This document shows, piece after piece, positions 1 through 8,025 of a stretch of 64,000 nt of DNA. The position numbers and the translations under genes were made by a program. How positions within the stretch are numbered: position 1 is the stretch's first letter; each line of letters starts with the position of its first letter. This DNA comes from Actinomycetota bacterium (lineage in GTDB: Bacteria; Actinomycetota; Humimicrobiia; Hakubellales; JAMDDV01): NCBI GenBank assembly GCA_023488455.1, contig JAMDDV010000018.1, positions 1 to 64,000 on the forward strand, in the 5' to 3' direction. The notes beneath the pieces are model-generated. The model was not told where the DNA came from, made no database searches, and saw only the letters and a program-made list of their open reading frames with translations.

Positions 1-628
1 AGTATGTGATTTCATACGCTGGGAAAATATCAAGATTCTCTCCCTTCACCCTGAAGGTACCCCGCTCAAAACTGAAGTCGTTTCGCTCATACTGCATCCC
101 GACCAGCCTGGAGATCAGGTCATCCATGTATAACGTCTCACCGCATTTCAAGATCACCCTCCGCTCTGAATACTCCATAGGGCTTCCAAGGTTATAAATA
201 CACGAAACAGAGGCAACAATTATCACATCACCTCTGGATAGAATCGCGTCAGTCGCGGAATACCTCAGTTTCTCTATCTCCTCGTTTATCGATGAGTCCT
301 TCTCGATATAGGTATCGGTCCCGGGCAGGTAAGCTTCCGGTTGATAGTAATCATAAAAACTGATGAAGAACTCAACGGCATTACCTGGAAAGAGTTCTTT
401 GAACTCGTTGCATAATTGCGCAGCAAGTGCCTTATTTGGTGCCATTACCACCGCTGGTAACCCATAATCCTCAACTACCTTGGCCATCGTATAGGTCTTG
501 CCGGAGCCAGTGACGCCAAGCAGTGTTTGAAAACGATAATTCTTCGAAAGACCCTCCAGCAACTTCTCAATTGCTGCTGGCTGGTCGCCCTGCGGTTCAT
601 AGCTTGAATCAATTTTGAATCTGTTCAT
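1..628 (-). CDS. uvrB: UvrABC system protein B, N-terminal part (truncated by window start)
   Basis: This is the N-terminal third (about 209 residues) of the excinuclease helicase subunit UvrB, which with UvrA and UvrC removes bulky DNA lesions. The translated minus strand begins [20 protein letters not shown], followed by the Walker A segment [15 protein letters not shown] and the [10 protein letters not shown] and [14 protein letters not shown] motifs that are diagnostic of UvrB. The start ATG (626-628) overlaps the coaE stop as ATGA, so translation is coupled to coaE. The C-terminal helicase motifs and UVR domain lie outside the window. The order polA-rpsA-coaE-uvrB is typical of Actinobacteria. 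Confidence 0.96.
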   Translation of the reverse strand, partial: MNRFKIDSSYEPQGDQPAAIEKLLEGLSKNYRFQTLLGVTGSGKTYTMAKVVEDYGLPAVVMAPNKALAAQLCNEFKELFPGNAVEFFISFYDYYQPEAYLPGTDTYIEKDSSINEEIEKLRYSATDAILSRGDVIIVASVSCIYNLGSPMEYSERRVILKCGETLYMDDLISRLVGMQYERNDFSFERGTFRVKGENLDIFPAYEITY

Positions 629-1233
629 CTCAAGAATTTACGGAAAGCGTTCTCCCTTATAATCATATAAGCCTCCTCTGCTTTTGCAATAAGCTCGTCC
701 AGACTCCTATTATTATCAATAATAAGATCAGCTTTCTTCTCGGAGATCCTCAAATTTTGTCCGCACACCCGAAGGGTTGCATCGAAGCAGTCCATCTTCT
801 TATTTGAAACCAGCCTTTTTATCCTGTTTTCCCTGGTGCTTTTAACCAGGACTATGAAATCACATACTCTATCAAGTTCTACCTGAAACAGCAGTGGGGC
901 CTCCAGAACTACAATTTCATCGCGCTCTGAAAACCAACTCAGGCGTTGCATTATGCAATCCGTTATCCTGGGCAGAAGCAGCTTATTTAGCCTTGTAAGC
1001 TTCTCTTTATCCGAAAACACCATCCTGGCAAGCCTGCTCCTGTCAAGATATCCGGATTCATCCACAACCTCATCACCAAATTCAGCTATTATCAATGAAA
1101 TCGTGTCCTTCTCCCCGGTTATTTTGCCTGCGATCTCATCAGCGTTTATTACTTTAGCACCCATCTTGCCTAAATACCTGCATACCTCTCCTTTTCCCGA
1201 TGCTATCTTCCCTGTGACTCCGACGAGGTACAA
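625..1233 (-). CDS. coaE: Dephospho-CoA kinase
   Basis: CoaE phosphorylates the ribose 3'-OH of dephospho-CoA in the last step of coenzyme A synthesis. The 202-residue protein has normal family length (E. coli 206). It starts with a P-loop ([11 protein letters not shown], residues 5-15) followed by the INADEIA segment with the conserved acidic residue Asp32. The P-loop is unusual: the Ser/Thr after the invariant Lys14 is Gly15, and the next residue is Glu. The start is TTG (1231-1233) preceded by a strong AAGGAGAA ribosome binding site about five bases upstream. The gene lies 85 bases downstream of rpsA, behind a terminator hairpin, and overlaps uvrB by four bases. Confidence 0.93.
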   Translation of the reverse strand: MYLVGVTGKIASGKGEVCRYLGKMGAKVINADEIAGKITGEKDTISLIIAEFGDEVVDESGYLDRSRLARMVFSDKEKLTRLNKLLLPRITDCIMQRLSWFSERDEIVVLEAPLLFQVELDRVCDFIVLVKSTRENRIKRLVSNKKMDCFDATLRVCGQNLRISEKKADLIIDNNRSLDELIAKAEEAYMIIRENAFRKFLR

Positions 1234-1248
1234 CTGTTCTCCTTTTCA

Positions 1249-1288
1249 AATTAAAAAGAAGCAACCATCAGGAAGCTTCTTTTTAATT
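1249..1288 (-). terminator. Hairpin terminator after rpsA
   Basis: A perfect 14-bp inverted repeat (1249-1262 with 1275-1288) encloses a 12-base loop between the rpsA stop and the coaE ribosome binding site. On the minus strand the stem ends in a U-rich run, the form of a rho-independent terminator. Because coaE has a good Shine-Dalgarno just downstream, the hairpin may only attenuate transcription and lower coaE/uvrB expression relative to rpsA. Confidence 0.7.
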
Positions 1289-1318
1289 ATTTTACTCTGT
1301 GTATTGTTTAATAGAAAT

Positions 1319-2707
1319 TCAGGACCTTGAATTCTTTTTCATCTCTTCAAGGATGGTCTCCAGTGACTGTGCGGGCTGTTCACCCCTCTGGGCTACCTCT
1401 TCACTCTCTTCTGCCAGAGCCTCTTCTGTGCTCGCGAACTCTTTTAACTTCTTGACCTTCAGCGAATAGTCCTCTACGTTCAGATCTTCGTCGATCTCTT
1501 TTTTGAGTTCCTTCATGCCTTCGCTAACTTCAGAAGGAGACTTTTCCCCTTCTGCTTCCTCTGAACGAGCTTTGGCTTCCTGGACATCCTGACCTTCAGC
1601 CTTCTTAATACTCAGTCCAATCCTTCTTCTGTCAAGATCGATATCCACCACGCAGACGTCAACTTTATCTCCAATGCTGCAGACCTCCTCGGGATTGGTC
1701 ACATGCTGCGAGCTGAGCTCGGATATATGAACCAGCCCCTCAATTCCATCTCCAATCTCAACAAAGATCCCAAAGGGCACGATCTTGGAGATCTTGCCAG
1801 CAACCAGATCGCCCTTAGAGAATTTCTTTGCAACCTCCACCCACGGATCTTTCTGGGTCTGCTTCAGACCAAGGGAAACCCGCTCTTTCTCTTTATCAAT
1901 ATCCAGTATGACAACATCAACCTCATCGCTAATCGCGACCACTTCTGAAGGATGATTGATATGATTCCAGGATAGCTCTGAAATATGAATCAGACCGTCA
2001 ATCCCGCCAAGATCCACAAAGGCGCCAAAATCCACAATATTTGAAATAACTCCTTTTTTCACCTGGCCAACTGACAGACCCTCTATGATACTTTTGCGTG
2101 TTACCTTAAGGGACTTTTCAAGGTATGCCCTTCTTGAAAGCACAACGTTGTTGCGAAATCTGTTAAATTCAACGATCTTACATTCGAGCTTCTCCCCTAT
2201 GAACTTCCTCAAATTCTTAACTCTCTTGATATCCACCAGGGATGCTGGCAAAAAACCACGCAGTCCGATATCAAGTATAAGCCCGCCCTTCACGATCTCT
2301 ATGACTTCACCAACGATGTTTCCATCCTCACGGTAGGTTCGTTCCAGCTCTCGAAATGCACGCTCCGTCTCAGCCCTCTTTTTTGATAGGATCAACCTCC
2401 CATCCTGGTCCTCCTTCTGAAGAACCATCACTTCAATCTCATCATTTACTGAAACTACCTCCACAGGATTTACATTATATCTTACTGATAACTCCTTTGG
2501 AGGAATGACTCCTTCAGATTTATAACCGATGTCAACGAGCACTTCATCACGATCAACCCGCACGACTCTGCCCTTTAATACATCACCCTCCTCGAATTCA
2601 ATTAGGGTCATGTCATAATTTGGGACAAGTTCCCCATTTTCGTTAAGCATCATGTAGCCATCCGCTACACCTTTAATATCAGAACCTTCTTTGTTCAAAT
2701 TTTTCAC
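1319..2707 (-). CDS. rpsA: Small ribosomal subunit protein S1 (four S1 domains)
   Basis: Ribosomal protein S1 binds mRNA at the 30S subunit and helps initiation. The 462-residue protein carries four S1 RNA-binding domains at about 40-110, 128-194, 213-282 and 298-368. The third and fourth are the most canonical (VDFGAFVDLGG with GLIHISELS; VPFGIFVEIGD with GLVHISELS). The tail after residue 370 is highly acidic and low in complexity. Four domains is the short form typical of Gram-positives, not the six of E. coli. The start taken is GTG (2705-2707) with GAGG directly against it, so spacing is poor; ATG codons at residues 19-20 are possible alternatives. It sits between polA and coaE, as in actinobacteria. 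Confidence 0.94.
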   Translation of the reverse strand: MKNLNKEGSDIKGVADGYMMLNENGELVPNYDMTLIEFEEGDVLKGRVVRVDRDEVLVDIGYKSEGVIPPKELSVRYNVNPVEVVSVNDEIEVMVLQKEDQDGRLILSKKRAETERAFRELERTYREDGNIVGEVIEIVKGGLILDIGLRGFLPASLVDIKRVKNLRKFIGEKLECKIVEFNRFRNNVVLSRRAYLEKSLKVTRKSIIEGLSVGQVKKGVISNIVDFGAFVDLGGIDGLIHISELSWNHINHPSEVVAISDEVDVVILDIDKEKERVSLGLKQTQKDPWVEVAKKFSKGDLVAGKISKIVPFGIFVEIGDGIEGLVHISELSSQHVTNPEEVCSIGDKVDVCVVDIDLDRRRIGLSIKKAEGQDVQEAKARSEEAEGEKSPSEVSEGMKELKKEIDEDLNVEDYSLKVKKLKEFASTEEALAEESEEVAQRGEQPAQSLETILEEMKKNSRS

Positions 2708-2721
2708 CTCAACAAATTATT

Positions 2722-2772
2722 CTGGCTTAAAGCCAGTCAGATATTATAAAACATATGAATTATATATACCAA
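2722..2772 (-). promoter_or_regulatory. Candidate rpsA promoter and 5'-UTR hairpin
   Basis: On the minus strand a TATAAT -10 (2743-2748) follows a TTGGTA -35-like hexamer (2767-2772) at 18-base spacing, overlapping the 3' end of polA. Just downstream, 2722-2736 forms a perfect 6-bp hairpin with a 3-base loop, placing a stem at or near the 5' end of the rpsA transcript. The -10 match is perfect and the -35 is weak. The stem could stabilise the mRNA or be a regulatory target. Confidence 0.45.
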
Positions 2773-5366
2773 CTATTGCCTGTCGAAATATCCACCCTCA
2801 GACCAACCTCCCCAAGGTCGCAAGCACCCTCCATTTCATGCTTTACCACTTCCATTGTACGTTCCGCTTCATGCTCAGGGGTCTCGATTACAAGTTCATC
2901 ATGTACTGACAATACTATTTTTGCACCAAGACCTTCATCTGAAATTGCCCGTTGCAATTTAACAGTTGCAATTTTAATTATGTCCGCCGCACTCCCCTGC
3001 AGTGGGGAGTTCATTGCTATCCTTTCACCGAAACTGTAAAGCGCCTGATTGGTGCTCGTTAACTCAGCAACTGGCCTTCTGCGGCCAAATATTGTTGTCA
3101 CATACCCGTTCTTCTTAGCAAAAATAACCAGTCCGTCAAGATACCTCTTCACATCAGGGAAATGATTAAAATATGAGTTTATATAACTTCGCGCATCTTC
3201 CCTTAATATCGCCAGTGCCTGTGAGAGCCCGTGCTCTGACATGCCGTAAATAATCCCGAAATTAATCGTTTTCCCAAGCCTCCTGTCAGCAGGTGTAATA
3301 TTATTGATGCTCTTCCCCAGAATCTCAGATGCGGTTATAGCGTGAACATCAAGCCCATTTTTGAAAGCAGTTATCAACACTTTATCGCCTGATAGGAATG
3401 CGAGAATCCTGAGTTCGATCTGGGAGTAATCAGCAGAAATAAGTAAATTTCCTTTTTCAGCGATGAAAGCCTTTCTTATTTCCCTGCCCAACTCTGTCTT
3501 GATCGGTATGTTTTGAATATTGGGATCACTTGATGAAAGCCTGCCAGTAGCAGTTGCCATCTGGTTGTAACTGGTGTGGACCCTCCCATCTTTTTTGCTT
3601 ATATACTTCGGGAGGGCATCGATATACGTATTCTTCAGCTTGGAGCACTCCCTGTACTCAATAATTTTTTCAATAATCGGATGTACTCCAATCAACTCAT
3701 CCAGTACCGCACGCCCCGTCGCATAGCCCGTCTTTGTCTTCCTTGGTTTAGCAATTTTCAACTTATCAAAGAGGACCTTCCCTAACTGCTGAGGAGAGTT
3801 GACGTTAAAATACTGATCCGCCATTCCATAGATGTCATTGCAAAGCTCATTTATCCTGACCTCGTAGATATCAACAAGATCAGCAAGATATTCCCTGTCA
3901 ACTGCAACCCCATCCAACTCCATCTGCGCCAGGACCCGGACAAGCGGCATCTCTATCTCCTCAAACAGTTTTCGCATCTCAAATTCATCCAACTTTGCCT
4001 CAAGGATGTTCTTTAGTTCATGAAATGTTGATGACCCTAAATCGATACCTGACCGTCCCAAATATATATCCTGTACTTCCTTTAAGCTCCTGGAGGCAAT
4101 CATCGGGCGCAGTAGATAATCCGCTATTGCAAGATCGAAAAGCCTGCCCCTAAGCTCAATTTTATTTTCCAGCAGCAGCTTCATAAACGGCTTTAAATCG
4201 AAAAAGATCTTCTCAGCAGGCGACCCAAAGATTTTGCTTGAAGAATTTAGGAGCTCTTCTAAAAAATCCCTGCCTAGCAACCTATCGCTGATGAAATAGG
4301 ACTCATTAGCAGTGCTCATGTTGAATTCCCTGACCAACAACTTCCCATCTGAGTCTTCTAATACAGTTGCGAGAATAGATATATACTTCGAACCAGATAT
4401 TTCGTCTGACACTTCATCCAATCTGCTAAGGTGATCTATCAGATTATCCTTGCTATGCAACCTGGTCTCGATGGGCGTCTCAGCCGATTTGCGAACAAAC
4501 CAGTCAGGGATCCTTGAGACCAGCGTTTTAAACTCAAGCTCCAAAAATGCATCTCTAACCGCATCAGCATCCACAGGCTTAAGCAGGAGGTCATCGACCC
4601 TGAAATCTAAAGGTACATCAAGATTCAAAGTGGACAGCTCCCGACTCATAGCAGCCTGCTTGCCGTTCTCAAGCAATATTTTCCTGACTTTTTCCTGCCT
4701 CAGCTGATTAACATTTTTAAAAACACCATCAAAATCGCCAAACTTTTCGATCAACTCTGCTGCCGTCTTCTCGCCTATCCCGGCAACCCCAGGTATGTTA
4801 TCTGATTTATCCCCCACAAGACCAAGATAATCCGCTATCTGGCCTGGCCAGACCCCGAACTTTTCGTAAACGGCGTTCTTATCATACATGATCACGTCGC
4901 TAATACCCTTTCTGTTAGCCATTACCTTGATCCGATCGTTCACTAGCTGGAGGGCATCTTTATCGCTTGTGATAAGCAGGACATCATAGCCGGAATCCGC
5001 CATTCTTTTCGCAATTGTTCCAATGATATCGTCAGCTTCATATCCATCTGCCTTAAAGACCGGTATTTTCATCTTCTTTAAGAGGTCCTCAAGCACGCCC
5101 ATCTGCACGACGAGCTCATCTGGCATACCAGGGCGGTTTGATTTATACTCATCAAATAGGTCATGGCGAAAGGTTGGAGCGGCACTGTCAAATGCAACTG
5201 CAACACCTGATGGCTTCTCCTCACTGAGCACCTTCAGAAGCATGCTCACGAACCCGTAAACCGAATTTATTTGAGCGCCTTTCGATGTGACAATGGTCGC
5301 AGGAAGTGCATAATACGCACGGTAGGCGAGGCTGTTGCCATCAATAATTACGATTTTATCAGCCAT
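2760..5366 (-). CDS. polA: DNA polymerase I (proofreading domain degenerate)
   Basis: This 868-residue protein is DNA polymerase I, used in Okazaki fragment processing and repair. Residues 1 to about 290 are the 5' nuclease domain (IIDGNSLAYRAYYA at the start, DGYEADDIIGT further on). The C-terminal half is the family A polymerase with motif A DYSQIEL (Asp646), motif B (RRLGKTINFGIIYG, from about 695) and motif C VHDELVIE (His822, Asp823). The central region has the 3'-5' exonuclease fold but lacks the DxE and YxxxD metal ligands, so proofreading is predicted to be absent, as in many Gram-positive PolA enzymes. It is the first gene of polA-rpsA-coaE-uvrB. Confidence 0.97.
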   Translation of the reverse strand: MADKIVIIDGNSLAYRAYYALPATIVTSKGAQINSVYGFVSMLLKVLSEEKPSGVAVAFDSAAPTFRHDLFDEYKSNRPGMPDELVVQMGVLEDLLKKMKIPVFKADGYEADDIIGTIAKRMADSGYDVLLITSDKDALQLVNDRIKVMANRKGISDVIMYDKNAVYEKFGVWPGQIADYLGLVGDKSDNIPGVAGIGEKTAAELIEKFGDFDGVFKNVNQLRQEKVRKILLENGKQAAMSRELSTLNLDVPLDFRVDDLLLKPVDADAVRDAFLELEFKTLVSRIPDWFVRKSAETPIETRLHSKDNLIDHLSRLDEVSDEISGSKYISILATVLEDSDGKLLVREFNMSTANESYFISDRLLGRDFLEELLNSSSKIFGSPAEKIFFDLKPFMKLLLENKIELRGRLFDLAIADYLLRPMIASRSLKEVQDIYLGRSGIDLGSSTFHELKNILEAKLDEFEMRKLFEEIEMPLVRVLAQMELDGVAVDREYLADLVDIYEVRINELCNDIYGMADQYFNVNSPQQLGKVLFDKLKIAKPRKTKTGYATGRAVLDELIGVHPIIEKIIEYRECSKLKNTYIDALPKYISKKDGRVHTSYNQMATATGRLSSSDPNIQNIPIKTELGREIRKAFIAEKGNLLISADYSQIELRILAFLSGDKVLITAFKNGLDVHAITASEILGKSINNITPADRRLGKTINFGIIYGMSEHGLSQALAILREDARSYINSYFNHFPDVKRYLDGLVIFAKKNGYVTTIFGRRRPVAELTSTNQALYSFGERIAMNSPLQGSAADIIKIATVKLQRAISDEGLGAKIVLSVHDELVIETPEHEAERTMEVVKHEMEGACDLGEVGLRVDISTGNSWYI

Positions 5367-5425
5367 CTCTCATGCAATATAAATTTGTTGAAGCGATAAA
5401 CACATTTTGATAGTATAAACCAACA

Positions 5426-5512
5426 GCCGAAGTGGCGGAACTGGCAGACGCGCTGGACTCAAAATCCAGTGGATGCAAATCCATGTGGGTTCGACCCCCA
5501 CCTTCGGCACCA
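5426..5512 (+). tRNA. tRNA-Leu (anticodon CAA)
   Basis: An 87-base class II tRNA with encoded CCA. The acceptor stem GCCGAAG pairs with CTTCGGC (5502-5508), followed by discriminator A and CCA (5510-5512). The anticodon stem CTGGA/TCCAG encloses loop CTCAAAA, giving anticodon CAA (reads UUG). The long variable arm and the GGTTCGACCCC T-arm fit leucine. A TATAAA -10-like box at 5414-5419 lies seven bases before the mature 5' end. It is the only plus-strand gene in the first 42 kb, placed between polA and the methyltransferase gene. Confidence 0.97.
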
Positions 5513-5566
5513 CTTACCCCAATCAGTACCCCTCAGTTATCGAGAAAAGATATTGAAGTAAGTTGA

Positions 5567-6220
5567 TTACGGCTGTTTCTTTTGACCACTCGCTAATACC
5601 CAGTGTCTTATAGCATCGACCTTTACATTTAAAAATCCTGTATCGCTAAGCAGTGTTTTAAATTCTTCGAGAGAAAATGGTCCATGATCGCCTTCACGAT
5701 GCGCCACTGCTATTCTTCTACCCACTGAAGTGTTACGGAAGTCTGAGATAACAACAAGACCTCCAGGTTTAAGCACTCGTATTATCTCATCAAGTGCCTT
5801 CTGAGGTTGAGAAAGCTCATGTAACACTCCATTGGAAGTAGCTAAATCAACCGTTGAGTCTCCAAGTTCAAGTTGATATGCATTCCCCAATCTTACTTCA
5901 ATTTTAGAAGAGACATTTTTCTTTTTGGCATTTTTCTTAAGCTTCTCTAACATCACTGAAGAGAGATCAAAACAAATAACTTTCCCCTCCTTTAATCTTT
6001 CAGCAATAGGGACACTGAAATAACCAGAACCAGCCCCTACATCCAAGACTATTTCATCCTCCTTAAGAAGGACATTGACTTTTTCTAAAAATTTTGTACG
6101 CAAATCGCCCAAAAAGAAAATCTCAGAAACTCTCCGTAAGGGGCTATTTAGATACCAAGCACCAATACGACCCTTAAAACCTTCCCATTCACTTGTAATT
6201 TTTTGGTTTGGTAATGTCAT
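5567..6220 (-). CDS. Class I SAM-dependent methyltransferase
   Basis: A 217-residue protein with the Rossmann methyltransferase signature: motif I VLDVGAGSGYFSVPIAERL, an acidic residue at the end of strand 2 (ICFDLSSVMLEKL), DLATSNGVLHEL as motif II/post-I, and LKPGGLVVISDF as motif III. It belongs to the Methyltransf_11/25-like group; the substrate cannot be read from sequence. It lies 15 bases downstream of the MarR-family gene and is probably co-transcribed with it, so the regulator may control it in response to a small molecule that the enzyme methylates. That role is inference. Confidence 0.85.
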   Translation of the reverse strand: MTLPNQKITSEWEGFKGRIGAWYLNSPLRRVSEIFFLGDLRTKFLEKVNVLLKEDEIVLDVGAGSGYFSVPIAERLKEGKVICFDLSSVMLEKLKKNAKKKNVSSKIEVRLGNAYQLELGDSTVDLATSNGVLHELSQPQKALDEIIRVLKPGGLVVISDFRNTSVGRRIAVAHREGDHGPFSLEEFKTLLSDTGFLNVKVDAIRHWVLASGQKKQP

Positions 6221-6235
6221 AACGATTCCTCCAAA

Positions 6236-6661
6236 TTACTTTTTACTTTTATTCTCAAAACTCTCAATAATATTGTTTATAAATTTATCCCAGTATATTT
6301 TTTCATCATCTGAAAATTTGCTAAAAACTGGCATTAAAAGTTCTGATTTGTGGGTAAATATCCTCTTTAGCATCTTCTCTCCTTTGTCAGTAAGGAAGAC
6401 TAACCAACTTCTTCGGTCTCTCGTGTCCAGCTTACGTTTAACCAATCCTCTTTTTTCTAATGAATCAATAATGTAAGTAACGCTACTTTTAGGAAGTGAA
6501 AGCTTAACAGCTATCTCTTTCGGAGTGACGTCAAGGGAAAAGCTTAATATTTGAAGGGTGTAATACTCTAACAAAGTCATCTCGAGTTTCTTAATTATCT
6601 GAAGTTCTCTTTGATAAATTAGCGTCAAAAGTCGAAAAAATTTTGATTGAAAGTTTTTCAT
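6236..6661 (-). CDS. MarR-family transcriptional regulator
   Basis: A 141-residue winged helix-turn-helix protein. The central segment (VTPKEIAVKLSLPKSSVTYI, then IDSLEKRGLVKRK and DTRDRRSWLVFLTDKGEKML) is the classic MarR helix-turn-helix followed by the DxRD(R)R wing. MarR proteins are dimers that repress transcription and release DNA on binding small ligands. It heads a two-gene unit with the methyltransferase. The promoter upstream has near-consensus hexamers and an inverted repeat in the spacer, consistent with autorepression. The ATG lies only about 13 bases after the predicted transcription start and has no clear Shine-Dalgarno. Confidence 0.9.
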   Translation of the reverse strand: MKNFQSKFFRLLTLIYQRELQIIKKLEMTLLEYYTLQILSFSLDVTPKEIAVKLSLPKSSVTYIIDSLEKRGLVKRKLDTRDRRSWLVFLTDKGEKMLKRIFTHKSELLMPVFSKFSDDEKIYWDKFINNIIESFENKSKK

Positions 6662-6680
6662 ATATTAGTTCAATTATTAT

Positions 6681-6708
6681 AATATACGAATACCGTACTA
6701 TCTGTCAA
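6681..6708 (-). promoter_or_regulatory. Promoter of the marR-methyltransferase pair with internal inverted repeat
   Basis: On the minus strand a perfect TTGACA -35 (6703-6708) and a TATATT -10 (6681-6686) are separated by 16 bases. Inside the spacer the sequence TACG-AATAC-CGTA (6685-6697) forms an inverted repeat that would be occluded by a bound repressor. MarR proteins usually bind such sites in their own promoter, so this is a candidate operator. Confidence 0.7.
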
Positions 6709-6759
6709 GCAAGAATTTTACCCTTTAATTTTCCTGGTTTGTAATTAGATTCTTATGTA

Positions 6760-6781
6760 AGATTATCAAAAGCGATAATCT
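6760..6781. repeat. Inverted repeat between the marR promoter and the radical SAM gene
   Basis: AGATTATC (6760-6767) and GATAATCT (6774-6781) form a perfect 8-bp inverted repeat around AAAAGC. It lies 20 bases beyond the stop of the radical SAM gene (minus strand), so it may be a weak terminator for that unit, though no long U-run follows. It could instead be a protein-binding site. Confidence 0.4.
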
Positions 6782-6801
6782 AAGGCGCAGCGGCATTTAC
6801 C

Positions 6802-8025
6802 TCAATTGTGTGATTTAATGAAGCAGAACGGATCTTCCTGAAGGTAGTCGCCATGATGCGCAAACGCCCTTCCCCTGCAGCCGCCGCATATGCTCTTGTT
6901 GATGCATCTTCCACACTCACCCTTTAAGCTATCCCTTGTCTTGAGGTTTACGAAGACTTCTGAAGATTTCCATACCTCCTTAAGAGGCATATTTCGAATA
7001 TTGCCACCTGACAACGGGACAAAGGGGCACGGCCACACCTCGCCATCTGGTTTGACATAGCATATGCCGTTACCTGCAGCACATCCCTTAAAAGCAAGAG
7101 TAGCCAACCTGCCAGGTTTGTGCTCTTTATGTCCATTTCCGTTTCCATTAAGCTTACTCATCAGGTAGGCCCAGTACTGCGGCGAGCACGTGGGCTCAAT
7201 TATCGGGACGATGCTGCGCTGTTTTTCGCTCACAAACTCAATGATATCCTTAAACTGATCACGGGAAAGTTCAATTTCACCCTCCTTACCGCGACCCTCA
7301 GGCACAAGGTTATAAAGCAGCACGATGTCCGCGCCAAGCTCATGCGCCATATCTAGCAGTGCAGGTATCTCATGGTAGTTGTGCTTCATCATGGTTATGT
7401 TTATCTGAAGTGCCAGGCCTGCATCTTTTGTCGCCTTAATACCCCTCATCGTCTGCTTGAAACAACCAGGAGTCGACCTTATAGCATCGTGCGTCTTTTC
7501 TGTTGCACCGTCTAGACCAATCGCCATGTTTACTGCACCTGCCTTCTTAAGCCTGGACGCCATCTGGGGAGTTATCAGCGTGGCATTCGTTGCAATACTT
7601 ATCTCAAGCCCAAGAGCTGACGCATGGGAGATCAAATCGATGATATCGGGGCGAACAAGCGGCTCACCCCCGCTCAATACCAGCATCCTGAACTCATCAA
7701 TCGCGGCGATCTGTTCTATAAGATCCCTGCCCTCTTTTGTGGTCAACTCACCCGTTGTTGGTTTTCCACCGCTTGCATGACAGTGCTTACAATTAAGATT
7801 ACAAGCAGAGGTTACCTCCCACACAGGATGAACTGGAAAACCGATACACCCCATCCCAAGCGCACCCGATGAGAGACGCAGTGTGCGCGGAAGCTTAAGC
7901 AGCCATTGCGGTAACTTCTTCCATCCAATAATCTTCGCGAAATAGAAGGCGGAAATCGCCTGACGTGCGATGAGTGTTGGTGGGTTATAATATGGCTTCG
8001 ATCTGATCCTTAAATTGTTACCCAT
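6802..8025 (-). CDS. Radical SAM/SPASM-domain protein (heme d1/AhbD-like group)
   Basis: A 407-residue radical SAM enzyme. Cys75, Cys79 and Cys82 form the CxxxCxxC motif that binds the catalytic 4Fe-4S cluster, followed by the SAM-contacting LSGGEPLVRPD segment. The C-terminal part (from about 330) is a SPASM-type domain with Cys371, Cys374, Cys380, Cys383 and Cys401 for auxiliary clusters. It resembles the NirJ/AhbC/AhbD and peptide-maturase families, and the product is unknown. It overlaps the upstream UbiA-type prenyltransferase gene by 16 bases, so the two are translationally coupled and probably act in one pathway, perhaps on a prenylated cofactor or quinone (inference). Confidence 0.85.
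   Translation of the reverse strand: MGNNLRIRSKPYYNPPTLIARQAISAFYFAKIIGWKKLPQWLLKLPRTLRLSSGALGMGCIGFPVHPVWEVTSACNLNCKHCHASGGKPTTGELTTKEGRDLIEQIAAIDEFRMLVLSGGEPLVRPDIIDLISHASALGLEISIATNATLITPQMASRLKKAGAVNMAIGLDGATEKTHDAIRSTPGCFKQTMRGIKATKDAGLALQINITMMKHNYHEIPALLDMAHELGADIVLLYNLVPEGRGKEGEIELSRDQFKDIIEFVSEKQRSIVPIIEPTCSPQYWAYLMSKLNGNGNGHKEHKPGRLATLAFKGCAAGNGICYVKPDGEVWPCPFVPLSGGNIRNMPLKEVWKSSEVFVNLKTRDSLKGECGRCINKSICGGCRGRAFAHHGDYLQEDPFCFIKSHN

Noticed and set aside
5513..5566. Terminator after the tRNA-Leu gene
   Set aside because: I could find no stem-loop with a T-run in this short spacer.
7120..7780. Two plus-strand frames of 78 and 107 residues
   Set aside because: Both are antisense to the radical SAM gene, whose motifs are clear.
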